Shown one piece after another: positions 8,498 to 20,728 of a stretch of DNA of 64,000 nucleotides; position 1 is the stretch's first letter; the number at the start of each line of letters is the position of its first letter. A program made the position numbers and the translations under genes. A model generated the notes under the pieces. It saw only the letters and a program-made list of their open reading frames with translations. It did not search any database and was not told the origin of the DNA. The stretch lies in assembly GCA_963810945.1 (NCBI GenBank), contig CAWEPI010000004.1:1-64000 (forward strand). The letters run 5' to 3'. The stretch is from JAOUEA01 sp963810945. Its GTDB lineage: Bacteria > Actinomycetota > UBA4738 > HRBIN12.

Positions 8498-10363
8498 TCA
8501 GCCGTAGCGCACGATCAGCACGACCGGGCGCCCGCCCGGCACGCCCGCCCACCGCGCGGTGGAGCCCCCCACGATCATGCCGTCCGTGGTCGAGACGATC
8601 GCCATCGCGTCGGGGATCCGGATCGAGACGCGCAGGGGATCGTCGACGGCCGTCGGCGCCGGCGTGATCACCAGGCGGTACTGATGGAGATCGCCCACCT
8701 CGGTGACGGCCTGGGGCACCTGGGCGCTCACGGTCATGGACATCGCCGCGCTCGGCGAGGTGAACAGGGCCCCGGTGGCGACGTGGAGGCCGGCCTCCAC
8801 CGACGTCCCGGTCGTGGTCGGTGAGCTCGGCTCCACGCTGATGTGCTGGGAGCCCTTGGGCAGGTACACGCTCACGTCCGCCGCGTAGCCGCCCACCGGC
8901 TCCGGCCCGAACGGCTTCCCCAGCTGGACCGAGGGCGGGCCGTTGGGGGCCTGGTCCTCCAGGTCGATCACCGTGCGCATCTTCGCGAGGCCGCTCGCGT
9001 CCAGGGTGATGCCGACCGACGTGGGGCGGCGCAGCAGCAGCCCGGTGCGCGCGACCCCCGTGGTGTTCCAGACGAACGCGAGCGGGTTGCCGGCGCCGAC
9101 GAGGCGTCCGGTGGCGCCGAGGCGGCTGAGGAGCGTCTGCACCGCCGGATCCCGCGCGTAGATCACGAGGTGCCTGCCCGCCACCATCTCGGCGCTCCCG
9201 GTGCCGAACGCCTCGGTCGAGGGGTGGCGTGTCAGCCCGGTGGTCAAGACGTCGCCCGCGATCGTGGCCTGCTGCACGTCGGCCGCGGTCGCGTTCGTGC
9301 CCTGCAGGACGTCGGCGTCGAGCACCTGGACGGCGTTCCACCGGCTGAGGGCCGTGTCCCACGCGTCGGTGTCCACGTCGCCCACCATCCAGAGCAGATC
9401 CTGCAGGCCCACGGTGTCCATGAGGAACACGCCGTCGAGGTGGTCGAAGCCCGAGGCCTCGGCGGCCGCCAGCATCGCCTCGGCGGAGGTCGGCGCGTCG
9501 GGCGAGCTCGCCGCGTCCCCGATCGAGGGGTCGGCCGGCGAGAACGGCTCGAGCGTGAGGGTCCCGTGCCGGGCGGTGAGGACGCCCACGGGCCCCACCC
9601 GGCCGCCGGGTCCGAACGGTTGGGCCAGGCTCCCCACCGCCACCAGGTAGCGGCGGATCCCCTGCCCGCCGAACAGGGGCGGCGCCACGCGCGCGAGGTC
9701 GCGCGCGTCGGCCGCGAGCGCCGCGGTGCGCCCGAGCGTGGTGACGGCGTTGTCGTAGCCGGCGGCCACCGGGCCGATCAGGTGGCCCCCTCCGGCGAGC
9801 TCCAGGCGGCTCAGCGCCGTCTGGAGCTGCGTGGCCACGGACTCCAGCTGCGGGGTCGCCTGGCGGACCTCGGCGAGGTCGATGTGGCCGAGCGAGGTCG
9901 TGGTCGGCAGCAGGATCGTGTTCCAGTTCATCGTCCGGGCGGCATCGGCCATCGTCAGCCCCGCGCGCGCCGTGTCGACCTGCGCCTGGGCCACCGCCCT
10001 GGCCGCCGCGACGTTGTCCCCCACGATCGGCAGGCCCGCCAGCAGCCGCACCCCGGGCCGGTCGGCGTCGCCGAGGGCATCCAGCGCCGAGAGCCCGGCC
10101 GCCCGGAAGGCCGCCGTGGCCACGTCGGGATCGCCCGTGACGACCGAGTTGCCGCCGTCGATCAGGTGGAGGCGGGCAGAGGAGATGGCGCCGAGCATCC
10201 TGTGCGCCGACACGGCCGCGTCGATCGCCAGCATCAGGCACGCCGTGATGACGCCCGCCACGATCCCGAGGGCGATCGCGCGGCGCCGGGCCCGGGGGCT
10301 CGGCCGCGCCCGCGCCTTCGGCTCCCGGGCCGGACCGCTCGCCGAGAACTCGATCCCGCTCAC
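8498..10363 (-). CDS. DUF4012-family membrane-anchored extracellular protein
   Basis: It is a 621-aa protein. The first 28 residues are basic and Pro/Arg-rich, followed by one transmembrane helix (IALGIVAGVITACLMLAID, about 29-47), so most of the chain is outside the cell. The central segment IRRYLVAVGSLAQPFGPGG then VGPVGVLTARHGTLTLEPF corresponds to the core signature of DUF4012, a family found in actinobacterial polysaccharide loci with no known activity. Early Leu- and Ala-rich helices (about 60-200) look like a membrane-proximal stalk. GTG 10363 is chosen because TAGGGT (10376 to 10371) stands 7 nt upstream, with CTGACG (10399 to 10394) at 17-bp spacing. Its position beside WecA-like and epimerase genes suggests a role in glycan assembly or attachment. 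Confidence 0.75.
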   Translation of the reverse strand: MSGIEFSASGPAREPKARARPSPRARRRAIALGIVAGVITACLMLAIDAAVSAHRMLGAISSARLHLIDGGNSVVTGDPDVATAAFRAAGLSALDALGDADRPGVRLLAGLPIVGDNVAAARAVAQAQVDTARAGLTMADAARTMNWNTILLPTTTSLGHIDLAEVRQATPQLESVATQLQTALSRLELAGGGHLIGPVAAGYDNAVTTLGRTAALAADARDLARVAPPLFGGQGIRRYLVAVGSLAQPFGPGGRVGPVGVLTARHGTLTLEPFSPADPSIGDAASSPDAPTSAEAMLAAAEASGFDHLDGVFLMDTVGLQDLLWMVGDVDTDAWDTALSRWNAVQVLDADVLQGTNATAADVQQATIAGDVLTTGLTRHPSTEAFGTGSAEMVAGRHLVIYARDPAVQTLLSRLGATGRLVGAGNPLAFVWNTTGVARTGLLLRRPTSVGITLDASGLAKMRTVIDLEDQAPNGPPSVQLGKPFGPEPVGGYAADVSVYLPKGSQHISVEPSSPTTTGTSVEAGLHVATGALFTSPSAAMSMTVSAQVPQAVTEVGDLHQYRLVITPAPTAVDDPLRVSIRIPDAMAIVSTTDGMIVGGSTARWAGVPGGRPVVLIVRYG

Positions 10364-10370
10364 CCGGCGA

Positions 10371-10399
10371 ACCCTACCCGGCGTTGCCTGCCGCGTCAG
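10371..10399 (-). promoter_or_regulatory. Promoter of the DUF4012 gene
   Basis: On the minus strand the -35 is CTGACG (10399 to 10394), the spacer is 17 bp and the -10 is TAGGGT (10376 to 10371). The GTG start at 10363 follows 7 nt later, so the transcript would be leaderless. Confidence 0.6.
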
Positions 10400-10450
10400 G
10401 GGAGGGGTGTGGCGGCTCCGCGAGGCCCCCGAGAAGAGACCTTCGGTGGG

Positions 10451-10479
10451 TTGACCCTCCCGGATCGGGGGCGTACCCT
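10451..10479 (+). promoter_or_regulatory. Distal rpoB promoter (sigma70-type)
   Basis: TTGACC at 10451-10456 and TACCCT at 10474-10479 are separated by exactly 17 bp. It lies about 150 bp before the rpoB start and about 79 bp upstream of a second promoter. Confidence 0.55.
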
Positions 10480-10529
10480 TCCCGGGTCCCGCCAAGGGAG
10501 CGCCCGAACAGGGCCTGTGGCAGGCGTCG

Positions 10530-10558
10530 TTGACGATGCCTGTCTATCTGCGTACAGT
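10530..10558 (+). promoter_or_regulatory. Proximal rpoB promoter (sigma70-type)
   Basis: TTGACG at 10530-10535, a 17-bp spacer and TACAGT at 10553-10558 form a near-consensus housekeeping promoter. Predicted initiation near 10565 gives a leader of about 60 nt before rpoB, which carries a GGAGGG ribosome site at 10613-10618. Confidence 0.75.
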
Positions 10559-10625
10559 ATCCGTTTGCCGTGCCGTCCACCGCGCTCTGCTGTGCGTCGT
10601 CTAGTTTCCCTGGGAGGGATCCTTC

Positions 10626-13600
10626 TTGCCTGACCAGCTCGTCCCTGTACGGGATCGTGTCAGTTTCGCCAAGCTCGACGAGGTTCTACCGCTTCCCGAC
10701 CTCGTGGGCATCCAGCGGGAGTCGTTCGATTGGCTCCTCAACGAGGGTCTGAAAGAGGTCCTCGAAGAAGTCTCTCCGATCGAGGACTTCACCGAACAGT
10801 TCCAGCTCTACTTCGGCAAGCACCAGTTCAAAGAGCTCAAGGCCAGTGAAGAGGAGTGTCGCGACAAGGACATCACCTTCAGCCAGCCGCTCTTCGTCGA
10901 GGCAACCTTCGTCAACAAGGTGACCGGCGAGATCAAGGAGCAGGAAGTCTTCATGGGGGACTTCCCGATCATGACCGGCCGGGGCACCTTCATCATCAAC
11001 GGCACCGAGCGTGTCGTCGTCTCCCAGCTCGTGCGTTCTCCCGGCGTCTACTTCTCGCGTGAGCTCGACAAGACCACGGACAAGGAGATCTTCATCGCGA
11101 AGATCATCCCCAGCCGCGGCGCCTGGCTCGAGTTCGACGTGGACAAGAAGGACACCGTGGGCGTGCGCATCGACCGCAAGCGCCGCCAGCTCGTCACCGT
11201 CCTGCTGAAGGCCCTCGGGTGGTCCGCGGACGAGATCCTCGTCCTGTTCAACAACGCGCCCTCCATCCAGAACACCCTGGAGAAGGACCACGTCGAGACG
11301 CAGGAAGAGGCCCTCGAGGACATCTACCGCAAGCTGCGTCCGGGCGAGCCGCCCACGGCGGAGAGCGCCAAGACGCTGCTCGAGAACCTCTTCTTCAACC
11401 CCAAGCGCTACGACGTGGCGCGGGTGGGCCGCCACAAGGTGGACAAGAAGCTCGGCGCGGCCGAGGGGAGCCTCCTCAAGCAACTGCGCGCGCACCACAA
11501 GGCGCTCGGCGAGCTCGACAACCCCGACAAGAAGGCCTGGGAGCAGTTCAAGTACCGGGTGTTCTCGGACCAGCTCAAGGACGAGCAGGCCGCCGGTGGC
11601 CCCAAGTACAAGGCGGTCCTCTCCTACGAGGACATGCTGAAGGCCGTCGGGTACCTCGTGCACCTGCACGCGGGCGACGAGGGCTACGACCCCGACGACA
11701 TCGACCACTTCGGCAACCGCCGCCTCCGCAGCGTGGGCGAGCTGATCCAGAACCAGATCCGGATCGGCCTCTCCCGCATGGAGCGCGTGGTCAAGGAGCG
11801 GATGACCACCCAGGACGTCGAGGCGATCACGCCGCAGACCCTGATCAACATCCGCCCCGTCGTGGCGTCGATCAAGGAGTTCTTCGGCACCTCGCAGCTC
11901 TCGCAGTTCATGGACCAGACCAACACCCTGTCCGGGCTCACGCACAAGCGGCGTCTGTCCGCCCTCGGACCCGGCGGTCTCTCGCGTGAGCGCGCCGGCT
12001 TCGAGGTCCGCGACGTGCACCCGTCCCACTACGGGCGCATGTGCCCCATCGAGACGCCGGAAGGCCCGAACATCGGCCTGATCGGGTCGCTCTCGAGCTA
12101 CGGGCGCATCAACCAGTTCGGGTTCATCGAGACCCCGTACCGCCGGGTGGAGAAGGGCAAGGTCACCGCCAAGATCGACTTCCTGTCCGCCGACGAGGAG
12201 GACAAGCACGTCATCGCGCAGGCCAACGCGCAGGTGGACAAGAACGGGAACTTCACGGAGGCGCTCGTCCTCTGCCGTCGCAAGGGCGGCGAGGTCGACT
12301 CCGTCCCGCCGGACGAGGTCGACTACATGGACGTCTCGCCGAAGCAGCTCGTGTCGGTGGCCGCGGCCCTGATCCCGTTCCTCGAGCACGACGACGCGAA
12401 CCGCGCCCTGATGGGCGCCAACATGCAGAAGCAGGCGGTCCCGTTGCTCCGTTCCGAGGCCCCACTCGTGGGCACGGGCGTGGAGTTCCGGGCTGCGGTC
12501 GATGCCGGCGACGTGGTCGTGGCCGCGGAGGCCGGGGTGGTCGAGGACGTCTCGGCCGACGAGATCGTCATCAAGGAGCGGACCGGCAGCCTGCACACGT
12601 ACGGCCTGCTGAAGTACCGCCGCTCCAACCAGGGCACGTGCATGAACCAGCTGCCCATCGTGCAGGCCGGCGACAAGATCGCCAAGGGCCAGGTCATCGC
12701 CGACGGTCCCTCCACGGAGGCCGGCGAGATCGCGCTGGGCAAGAACCTGATCGTGGCGTACATGCCCTGGGAGGGCCACAACTACGAGGACGCGATCATC
12801 CTGTCCGAGCGTCTGGTGCGGGACGACGTCCTCACCTCGATCCACATCGAGGAGCACGAGGTCGACGCACGCGACACCAAGCTCGGCGCCGAGGAGATCA
12901 CCCGGGACATCCCGAACGTCTCCGAGGAGATCCTGAAGGACCTCGACGAGCGCGGCATCGTCCGCATCGGTGCGGAGGTGAACCCCGGCGACTACCTGGT
13001 CGGGAAGGTCACCCCCAAGGGTGAGACCGAGCTGACCCCCGAGGAGCGTCTGTTGCGCGCGATCTTCGGCGAGAAGGCCCGCGAGGTGCGCGACACCTCG
13101 TTGAAGGTGCCGCACGGCGAGTCCGGCAAGGTGATCGGGGTCCGCGTGTTCAGCCGCGACGACGGCGACGAGCTGCCGCCCGGCGTGAACCAGCTGGTCC
13201 GCGTCTACGTGGCCCAGAAGCGGAAGATCTCCGACGGCGACAAGCTCGCCGGCCGCCACGGGAACAAGGGCGTCATCTCGACGATCCTGTCCGAGGAGGA
13301 CATGCCCTTCCTGCCGGACGGCACGCCGGTCGACATCATCCTGAACCCCCTGGGCGTCCCGTCCCGGATGAACCTCGGGCAGGTGCTCGAGGCGCACCTG
13401 GGCCTCGCCGCCCTGTGGGGCTTCAAGAAGGACGGCACCGAGTACGAGGGCCCGGCCCACGTGGCCACCCCCGTGTTCGACGGCGCGCGGGAGAGCGAGA
13501 TCCTCGAGTCGATCCGCTCGATCCACCCCAACCGCGACGGCGAGCGGATGGTCGACGAGGTCGGCAAGGCCATGCTCCTGGACGGCCGCTCCGGCGAGCC

Positions 13601-14078
13601 CTTCGAGGAGCCGGTCACCGTGGGCGTCGCCTACATCCTGAAGCTGCTCCACCTGGTGGACGACAAGATCCACGCCCGTTCCACCGGCCCCTACTCGATG
13701 ATCACGCAGCAGCCCCTGGGCGGGAAGGCCCAGTTCGGCGGCCAGCGGTTCGGGGAGATGGAGGTCTGGGCGCTGGAGGCCTACGGCGCCGCCTACGCCC
13801 TGCAGGAGCTGCTCACGATCAAGTCGGACGACGTGCTCGGCCGCGTGAAGGTCTACGAGGCCATCGTGAAGGGGGAGAACATCCCCGAGCCGGGCATCCC
13901 CGAGTCCTTCAAGGTCCTCATCAAGGAGATGCAGTCCCTCTGCCTGAACGTGGAGGTCCGGTCCTCCTCCGGCGAGGAGATCGAGCTCCGCGAGACGGAC
14001 GAGGACGTGTTCCGCGCGGCCGAGGAGCTGGGGATCGATCTCAGCCGCCGGGAGCCCGCGGGCGCCGATTTCGACTGA
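10626..14078 (+). CDS. rpoB: RNA polymerase beta subunit
   Basis: This is a full-length beta subunit of 1150 aa, part of the catalytic core of RNA polymerase. The start is TTG 10626, placed 7 nt after GGAGGG. Conserved stretches include the rifampicin pocket (residues 419-452, FFGTSQLSQFMDQ and then THKRRLSALGPGG), SHYGRMCPIETPEGPNIGLI, GDKLAGRHGNKGVIS, and the C-terminal GGKAQFGGQRFGEMEVWALE clamp region. Within the pocket Asp430, His440 and Ser445 (E. coli 516, 526 and 531) are the usual residues, but positions equivalent to E. coli 518 and 520 are both Thr. The gene has its own two promoters and runs into rpoC after 62 bp. rplJ-rplL, usual upstream neighbours, are not present. Confidence 0.98.
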   Translation: MPDQLVPVRDRVSFAKLDEVLPLPDLVGIQRESFDWLLNEGLKEVLEEVSPIEDFTEQFQLYFGKHQFKELKASEEECRDKDITFSQPLFVEATFVNKVTGEIKEQEVFMGDFPIMTGRGTFIINGTERVVVSQLVRSPGVYFSRELDKTTDKEIFIAKIIPSRGAWLEFDVDKKDTVGVRIDRKRRQLVTVLLKALGWSADEILVLFNNAPSIQNTLEKDHVETQEEALEDIYRKLRPGEPPTAESAKTLLENLFFNPKRYDVARVGRHKVDKKLGAAEGSLLKQLRAHHKALGELDNPDKKAWEQFKYRVFSDQLKDEQAAGGPKYKAVLSYEDMLKAVGYLVHLHAGDEGYDPDDIDHFGNRRLRSVGELIQNQIRIGLSRMERVVKERMTTQDVEAITPQTLINIRPVVASIKEFFGTSQLSQFMDQTNTLSGLTHKRRLSALGPGGLSRERAGFEVRDVHPSHYGRMCPIETPEGPNIGLIGSLSSYGRINQFGFIETPYRRVEKGKVTAKIDFLSADEEDKHVIAQANAQVDKNGNFTEALVLCRRKGGEVDSVPPDEVDYMDVSPKQLVSVAAALIPFLEHDDANRALMGANMQKQAVPLLRSEAPLVGTGVEFRAAVDAGDVVVAAEAGVVEDVSADEIVIKERTGSLHTYGLLKYRRSNQGTCMNQLPIVQAGDKIAKGQVIADGPSTEAGEIALGKNLIVAYMPWEGHNYEDAIILSERLVRDDVLTSIHIEEHEVDARDTKLGAEEITRDIPNVSEEILKDLDERGIVRIGAEVNPGDYLVGKVTPKGETELTPEERLLRAIFGEKAREVRDTSLKVPHGESGKVIGVRVFSRDDGDELPPGVNQLVRVYVAQKRKISDGDKLAGRHGNKGVISTILSEEDMPFLPDGTPVDIILNPLGVPSRMNLGQVLEAHLGLAALWGFKKDGTEYEGPAHVATPVFDGARESEILESIRSIHPNRDGERMVDEVGKAMLLDGRSGEPFEEPVTVGVAYILKLLHLVDDKIHARSTGPYSMITQQPLGGKAQFGGQRFGEMEVWALEAYGAAYALQELLTIKSDDVLGRVKVYEAIVKGENIPEPGIPESFKVLIKEMQSLCLNVEVRSSSGEEIELRETDEDVFRAAEELGIDLSRREPAGADFD

Positions 14079-14140
14079 TCGGGAACAGGCGAGCGTTGAA
14101 CGTTGTGAAGAGCGAGCCACGCGAGGAGGCGAGCGCGTAA

Positions 14141-18046
<3,906 letters not shown>

Positions 18047-18076
18047 CTACGGCCGCTATGCACCCGATCGGCGGGA

Positions 18077-18106
18077 GGCCGGGGACCGTTCGTTCGGTCC
18101 CCGGCC
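18077..18106 (+). terminator. rpoBC terminator hairpin
   Basis: A perfect 12-bp stem (18077-18088 with 18095-18106, GGCCGGGGACCG) encloses a TTCGTT loop and is followed by TTCGTCG. It lies 31 bp after the rpoC stop. There is no long T-run, as is common in GC-rich actinobacteria. Confidence 0.8.
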
Positions 18107-18494
18107 TTCGTCGTGTTCGGGGGTCTTCGTGAGCACGGGCTGGCGCGTGGCGGGGTGCGCCCCGGGGGTCCGCTGCGGGGAACGCTTCCCTCGCTCGCGC
18201 GCGGCCCTGCGGGCGCGCTTCGCTCGGTCCAGATGTTCCCCTTCGCGGATCCCCGGAGCGCTGCCGTCCTGCGCCGTCCGTGCGGCTCGGCGGCCTCGTA
18301 ACGGATCGATGGGGACGGTGAGCGTCGTGCGGGTTCCGTGCGTCGTTGTCGGCGTTGCCGGGGCTGTTGATCGGGGGCGACGGGCTGCTTGACGGCGTCG
18401 GGCTGCGCGTCGTCATGCGCGAATGACCGGGGTCAGGGGTCGCTGACTTGACGGCTCCTCGGCGTGATGATGTGCGGATGCCGGGAGGTCCCTG
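18107..18494. other. Intergenic region after rpoC, no gene recognised
   Basis: This 388-bp stretch has no credible coding frame and no tRNA-like fold that I can see. It is GC-rich with short self-complementary runs. The only clear signal is the ribosome site GGAGGT at its end (18484-18489) for the methyltransferase at 18495. Confidence 0.4.
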
Positions 18495-19148
18495 ATGTCG
18501 CTCGGCGCATACACTCGCCGGGTGGACTCAACGAAGGCATCAACCAGACGCTGGTTCGACCGCCGGGCCGGAAGCTATGAGTCAGGGTTCACATCCCGGT
18601 GGCGCGATCCCGTTCAGCGCGACTCGCTCGCCGCGCTCGAACTCACCACCGAGGATCGGTTACTCGACGTCGGTTGCGGAACGGGCGCGGCATCGAGAGC
18701 GGCCGCCGCCGTGGCGGCCTCGGTCGTCGGCATCGATCTCTCACCCGAGATGATCCATCAAGCGGTCGACCTCGCGGCGGGCATCGAGAACGTGCGATTC
18801 GAGGTCGCCGATGCGGAGGGGCTTCCGTTCGGCGATCGGGAGTTCACAGCCGTGCTCTGCTCCAACTCCTTCCATCACTACCCCGATCCGCTTCAAGCCG
18901 TGCGTGAGATGGCTCGTGTACTCGCTCCGGGTGGTCACCTCGTGATCGGCGATGCGTGTGCTGATCTCGCGTCGGCCCGCTTCGCGGATCGGTTGCTCCG
19001 CCGGTTCGAGCCGGGGCATGTGAGGCTCTACCGATCCGTCGAGCTTGGCTCGTTCCTGTACGGAGCCGGTCTCTCGCAGGTGATGCTTCGAAGGTTGTCG
19101 GGAGGCGGCTTAGCGATCGTGCGTGGGATCGCCCCGGGAGGGGAGTAG
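18495..19148 (+). CDS. UbiE-like SAM-dependent methyltransferase
   Basis: It is 217 aa. The lead-in WFDRRAGSYES precedes motif I (LLDVGCGTGAASRAAA), then VVGIDLSPEMIHQAVDLA, VADAEGLPFGDREFTAVLC and HYPDPLQAVREMARVLAPGG, a standard Methyltransf_11 layout. ATG 18495 follows GGGAGGT with 5-7 nt spacing, so the start is well supported. Its base composition is clearly less GC-rich than the flanking rpoC and ribosomal genes, which hints at a different history. The substrate is unknown. It stands alone on the plus strand and converges on the lipoprotein gene. Confidence 0.75.
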   Translation: MSLGAYTRRVDSTKASTRRWFDRRAGSYESGFTSRWRDPVQRDSLAALELTTEDRLLDVGCGTGAASRAAAAVAASVVGIDLSPEMIHQAVDLAAGIENVRFEVADAEGLPFGDREFTAVLCSNSFHHYPDPLQAVREMARVLAPGGHLVIGDACADLASARFADRLLRRFEPGHVRLYRSVELGSFLYGAGLSQVMLRRLSGGGLAIVRGIAPGGE

Positions 19149-19243
19149 TCGCGTGGCGTCGCTCCACGAAGGGCCCTTTCCCGCATCTGACCGGGCCGCC
19201 GTCGTATGCGTTCCCCGCAGCGTGACCGGGCTGATCGACCTGG

Positions 19244-19867
19244 TCAGGTCGAGGGAGGGGAGACCGGGGTGGGGGCCAGGCATCGGTCTTTGAAGGGTTG
19301 TCCTTCCCAGTGGGCCTTGGGGGCACAGAAGGCTATCGAGTAGCGGATCGTTTGGGTGAAACGATCGCCGGATGCGGTGTGGTAGGCGATCGAGAACCCC
19401 GTGGCGCTGGAGATCCCGGGGCGTTGTGCGGACAGTCCGATGACGAGGAGCATGTGCGGTTGGTCGAACGCTCCCTTCGGAGGGATCGGTACGTCCGTCG
19501 GGGCGGCCATCGGGAAGTGGAAGGACGCCGGAGGGAATCCGTTCGCGCCGGACGGGTAGTCGCGCGTGCGCACGGTGCCGATCCGGATGCCGACGATGCT
19601 GATGCCCCGGGGGTCGATCAGATCCACGCCGTCGACGAACAGGGGCTCGTCTCCGCTGTTCCCCAACTGCACGTCGGAGAAGGAATAGGGCGCACCGACA
19701 TCCACGAGGAAGCCGCCGCCGTAGGCGGATGACGGATCGTTCGCCACCAGTGGTCCTTGATCGTTCGTCGGGTGCGAGCAGCCGGCCAGGATCGCGGATG
19801 CCAGGAGGACGACGACGTGCCTCCCCCCGAGCGGCCACGCGTGACGGCTCCGGTGCGCGGGCCTCAT
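19244..19867 (-). CDS. Putative lipoprotein of unknown function
   Basis: This is a 207-aa protein with a basic N-terminus, a hydrophobic segment (VVVLLASAILAGC) and a lipobox LAG-Cys30, so it should be lipid-anchored at the outer face of the membrane. The mature part is rich in Pro, Gly and Asp with a beta-type pattern (GAPYSFSDVQLGNSGDEPLF, VDGVDLIDPRGISIVGI). I do not recognise a domain. Cys residues near the C-terminus (FCAPK, DRCLAP) could form a disulfide. The start ATG 19867 shares ATGA with the corrected stop of the upstream phosphatase gene, so the two are probably cotranscribed. In the raw sequence the two genes appear fused, because of one extra base at 19912-19916. Confidence 0.6.
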   Translation of the reverse strand: MRPAHRSRHAWPLGGRHVVVLLASAILAGCSHPTNDQGPLVANDPSSAYGGGFLVDVGAPYSFSDVQLGNSGDEPLFVDGVDLIDPRGISIVGIRIGTVRTRDYPSGANGFPPASFHFPMAAPTDVPIPPKGAFDQPHMLLVIGLSAQRPGISSATGFSIAYHTASGDRFTQTIRYSIAFCAPKAHWEGQPFKDRCLAPTPVSPPST

Positions 19868-20650
19868 CCGGTGGCGGCGGCGAGGGTGAGGAGTTCGGCG
19901 TGGATCGCGGAGGGGGCCGGCGAGGATCGTGCCGGGGAGGTAGTCGGGGTGGCCGGTCCAGTCGGTTGCGAGGCCGCCGGCTTCTTCGATCAGGAGGCCG
20001 CCGGCGGCGACGTCCCAGGGGGCGAGGGCGAGCTCGAAGAATCCGTCGAAGACGCCGGCGGCGACCCAGGCGAGGTCGAGGGCGGCGGCGCCGGGGCGGC
20101 GGAGGTCCTCGAAGGTGCGGAGGGCGGCGCCGAACATGCGGAGGTAGCGGGGGAGGAGGTCCTTGCGGCGGAAGGGGAAGCCGGTGGCCACGACCGCGCG
20201 CCCGACGGAGCGTTCGCTGACCCCGAGGCGCGCGCGGCCCCCGTCGGGGGCGATCGACCAGGCTCCAGCGCCGCGTGCGGCCGCGAAGGTCTGGTCGAGG
20301 AAGGGCGCGTGGACGCAGCCGGCCGTCGGGCGGCCCCCTTCCACGAGGGCGACGGAGACGCCGACGGCGGGGAAGCCGTGGAGGAAGTTCGTGGTGCCGT
20401 CGAGCGGATCGACCAGCCAGTAGCGGGGCGCGTCCGCGCCGCCCTCCTCCTCGCCCACCACCGGGATGTCGGGGGTGGCCTCCGCGAGCAGGGTGCGGAT
20501 CGCCTCCTCGCTGGCGACGTCGATCGCGGTGACGTAGTCGCCGGGGAGGCCCTTGTCGAGCGGGGCCGCGCCGCGGCCCGCGGCCCCCTCCCGCACGACC
20601 TCCCCGCCGCGGAGCGCGGCGGCGACCGCGATCTGCTGCATGTCCTCCAC
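19864..20650 (-). CDS. Inositol monophosphatase family protein (one frameshift)
   Basis: Magnesium-site motifs of the family are complete: VGEEEG (residues 65-70), WLVDPLDGTTNFLHGFP (78-94) and the C-terminal PWDVAAGGLLIEEAGG (211-226). Enzymes of this fold hydrolyse inositol phosphates, histidinol phosphate or PAP; the exact substrate cannot be told. One extra G in the run GGGGG at 19912-19916 sends the raw frame past the natural end. Without it the C-terminus reads LAGPSAIHAELLTLAAATG and stops at TGA (19866 to 19864), the expected family length of about 261 aa. The start is GTG 20650; ATG 20641 is also possible. Confidence 0.82.
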
Positions 20651-20672
20651 GGGGTGTGACGCTACCGGATAC

Positions 20673-20707
20673 GCGAAGGGCGCCCCGCTTCGCGGGGCGC
20701 CCTTCGC
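20673..20707 (-). terminator. Terminator of the S53 peptidase gene
   Basis: A perfect 16-bp stem (20673-20688 with 20692-20707) has a 3-nt loop. It lies 22 bp beyond the peptidase stop on the minus strand and upstream of the phosphatase gene, which separates the two transcripts. Confidence 0.8.
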
Positions 20708-20728
20708 ACTACGTGCTGCGACCTGCTC

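Noticed and set aside
10686..14120. A very long open frame on the minus strand opposite rpoB (over 1100 codons), and a similar one opposite rpoC
   Set aside because: In very GC-rich DNA stop codons are rare in the antisense frame. The translation is low-complexity (His, Asp, Leu and Val repeats) with no domain, while the plus strand encodes RNA polymerase.
18107..18494. A gene or tRNA in the gap after rpoC
   Set aside because: Frames of up to about 90 codons exist but are Arg/Ala-rich without a ribosome site or domain, and no cloverleaf can be drawn.
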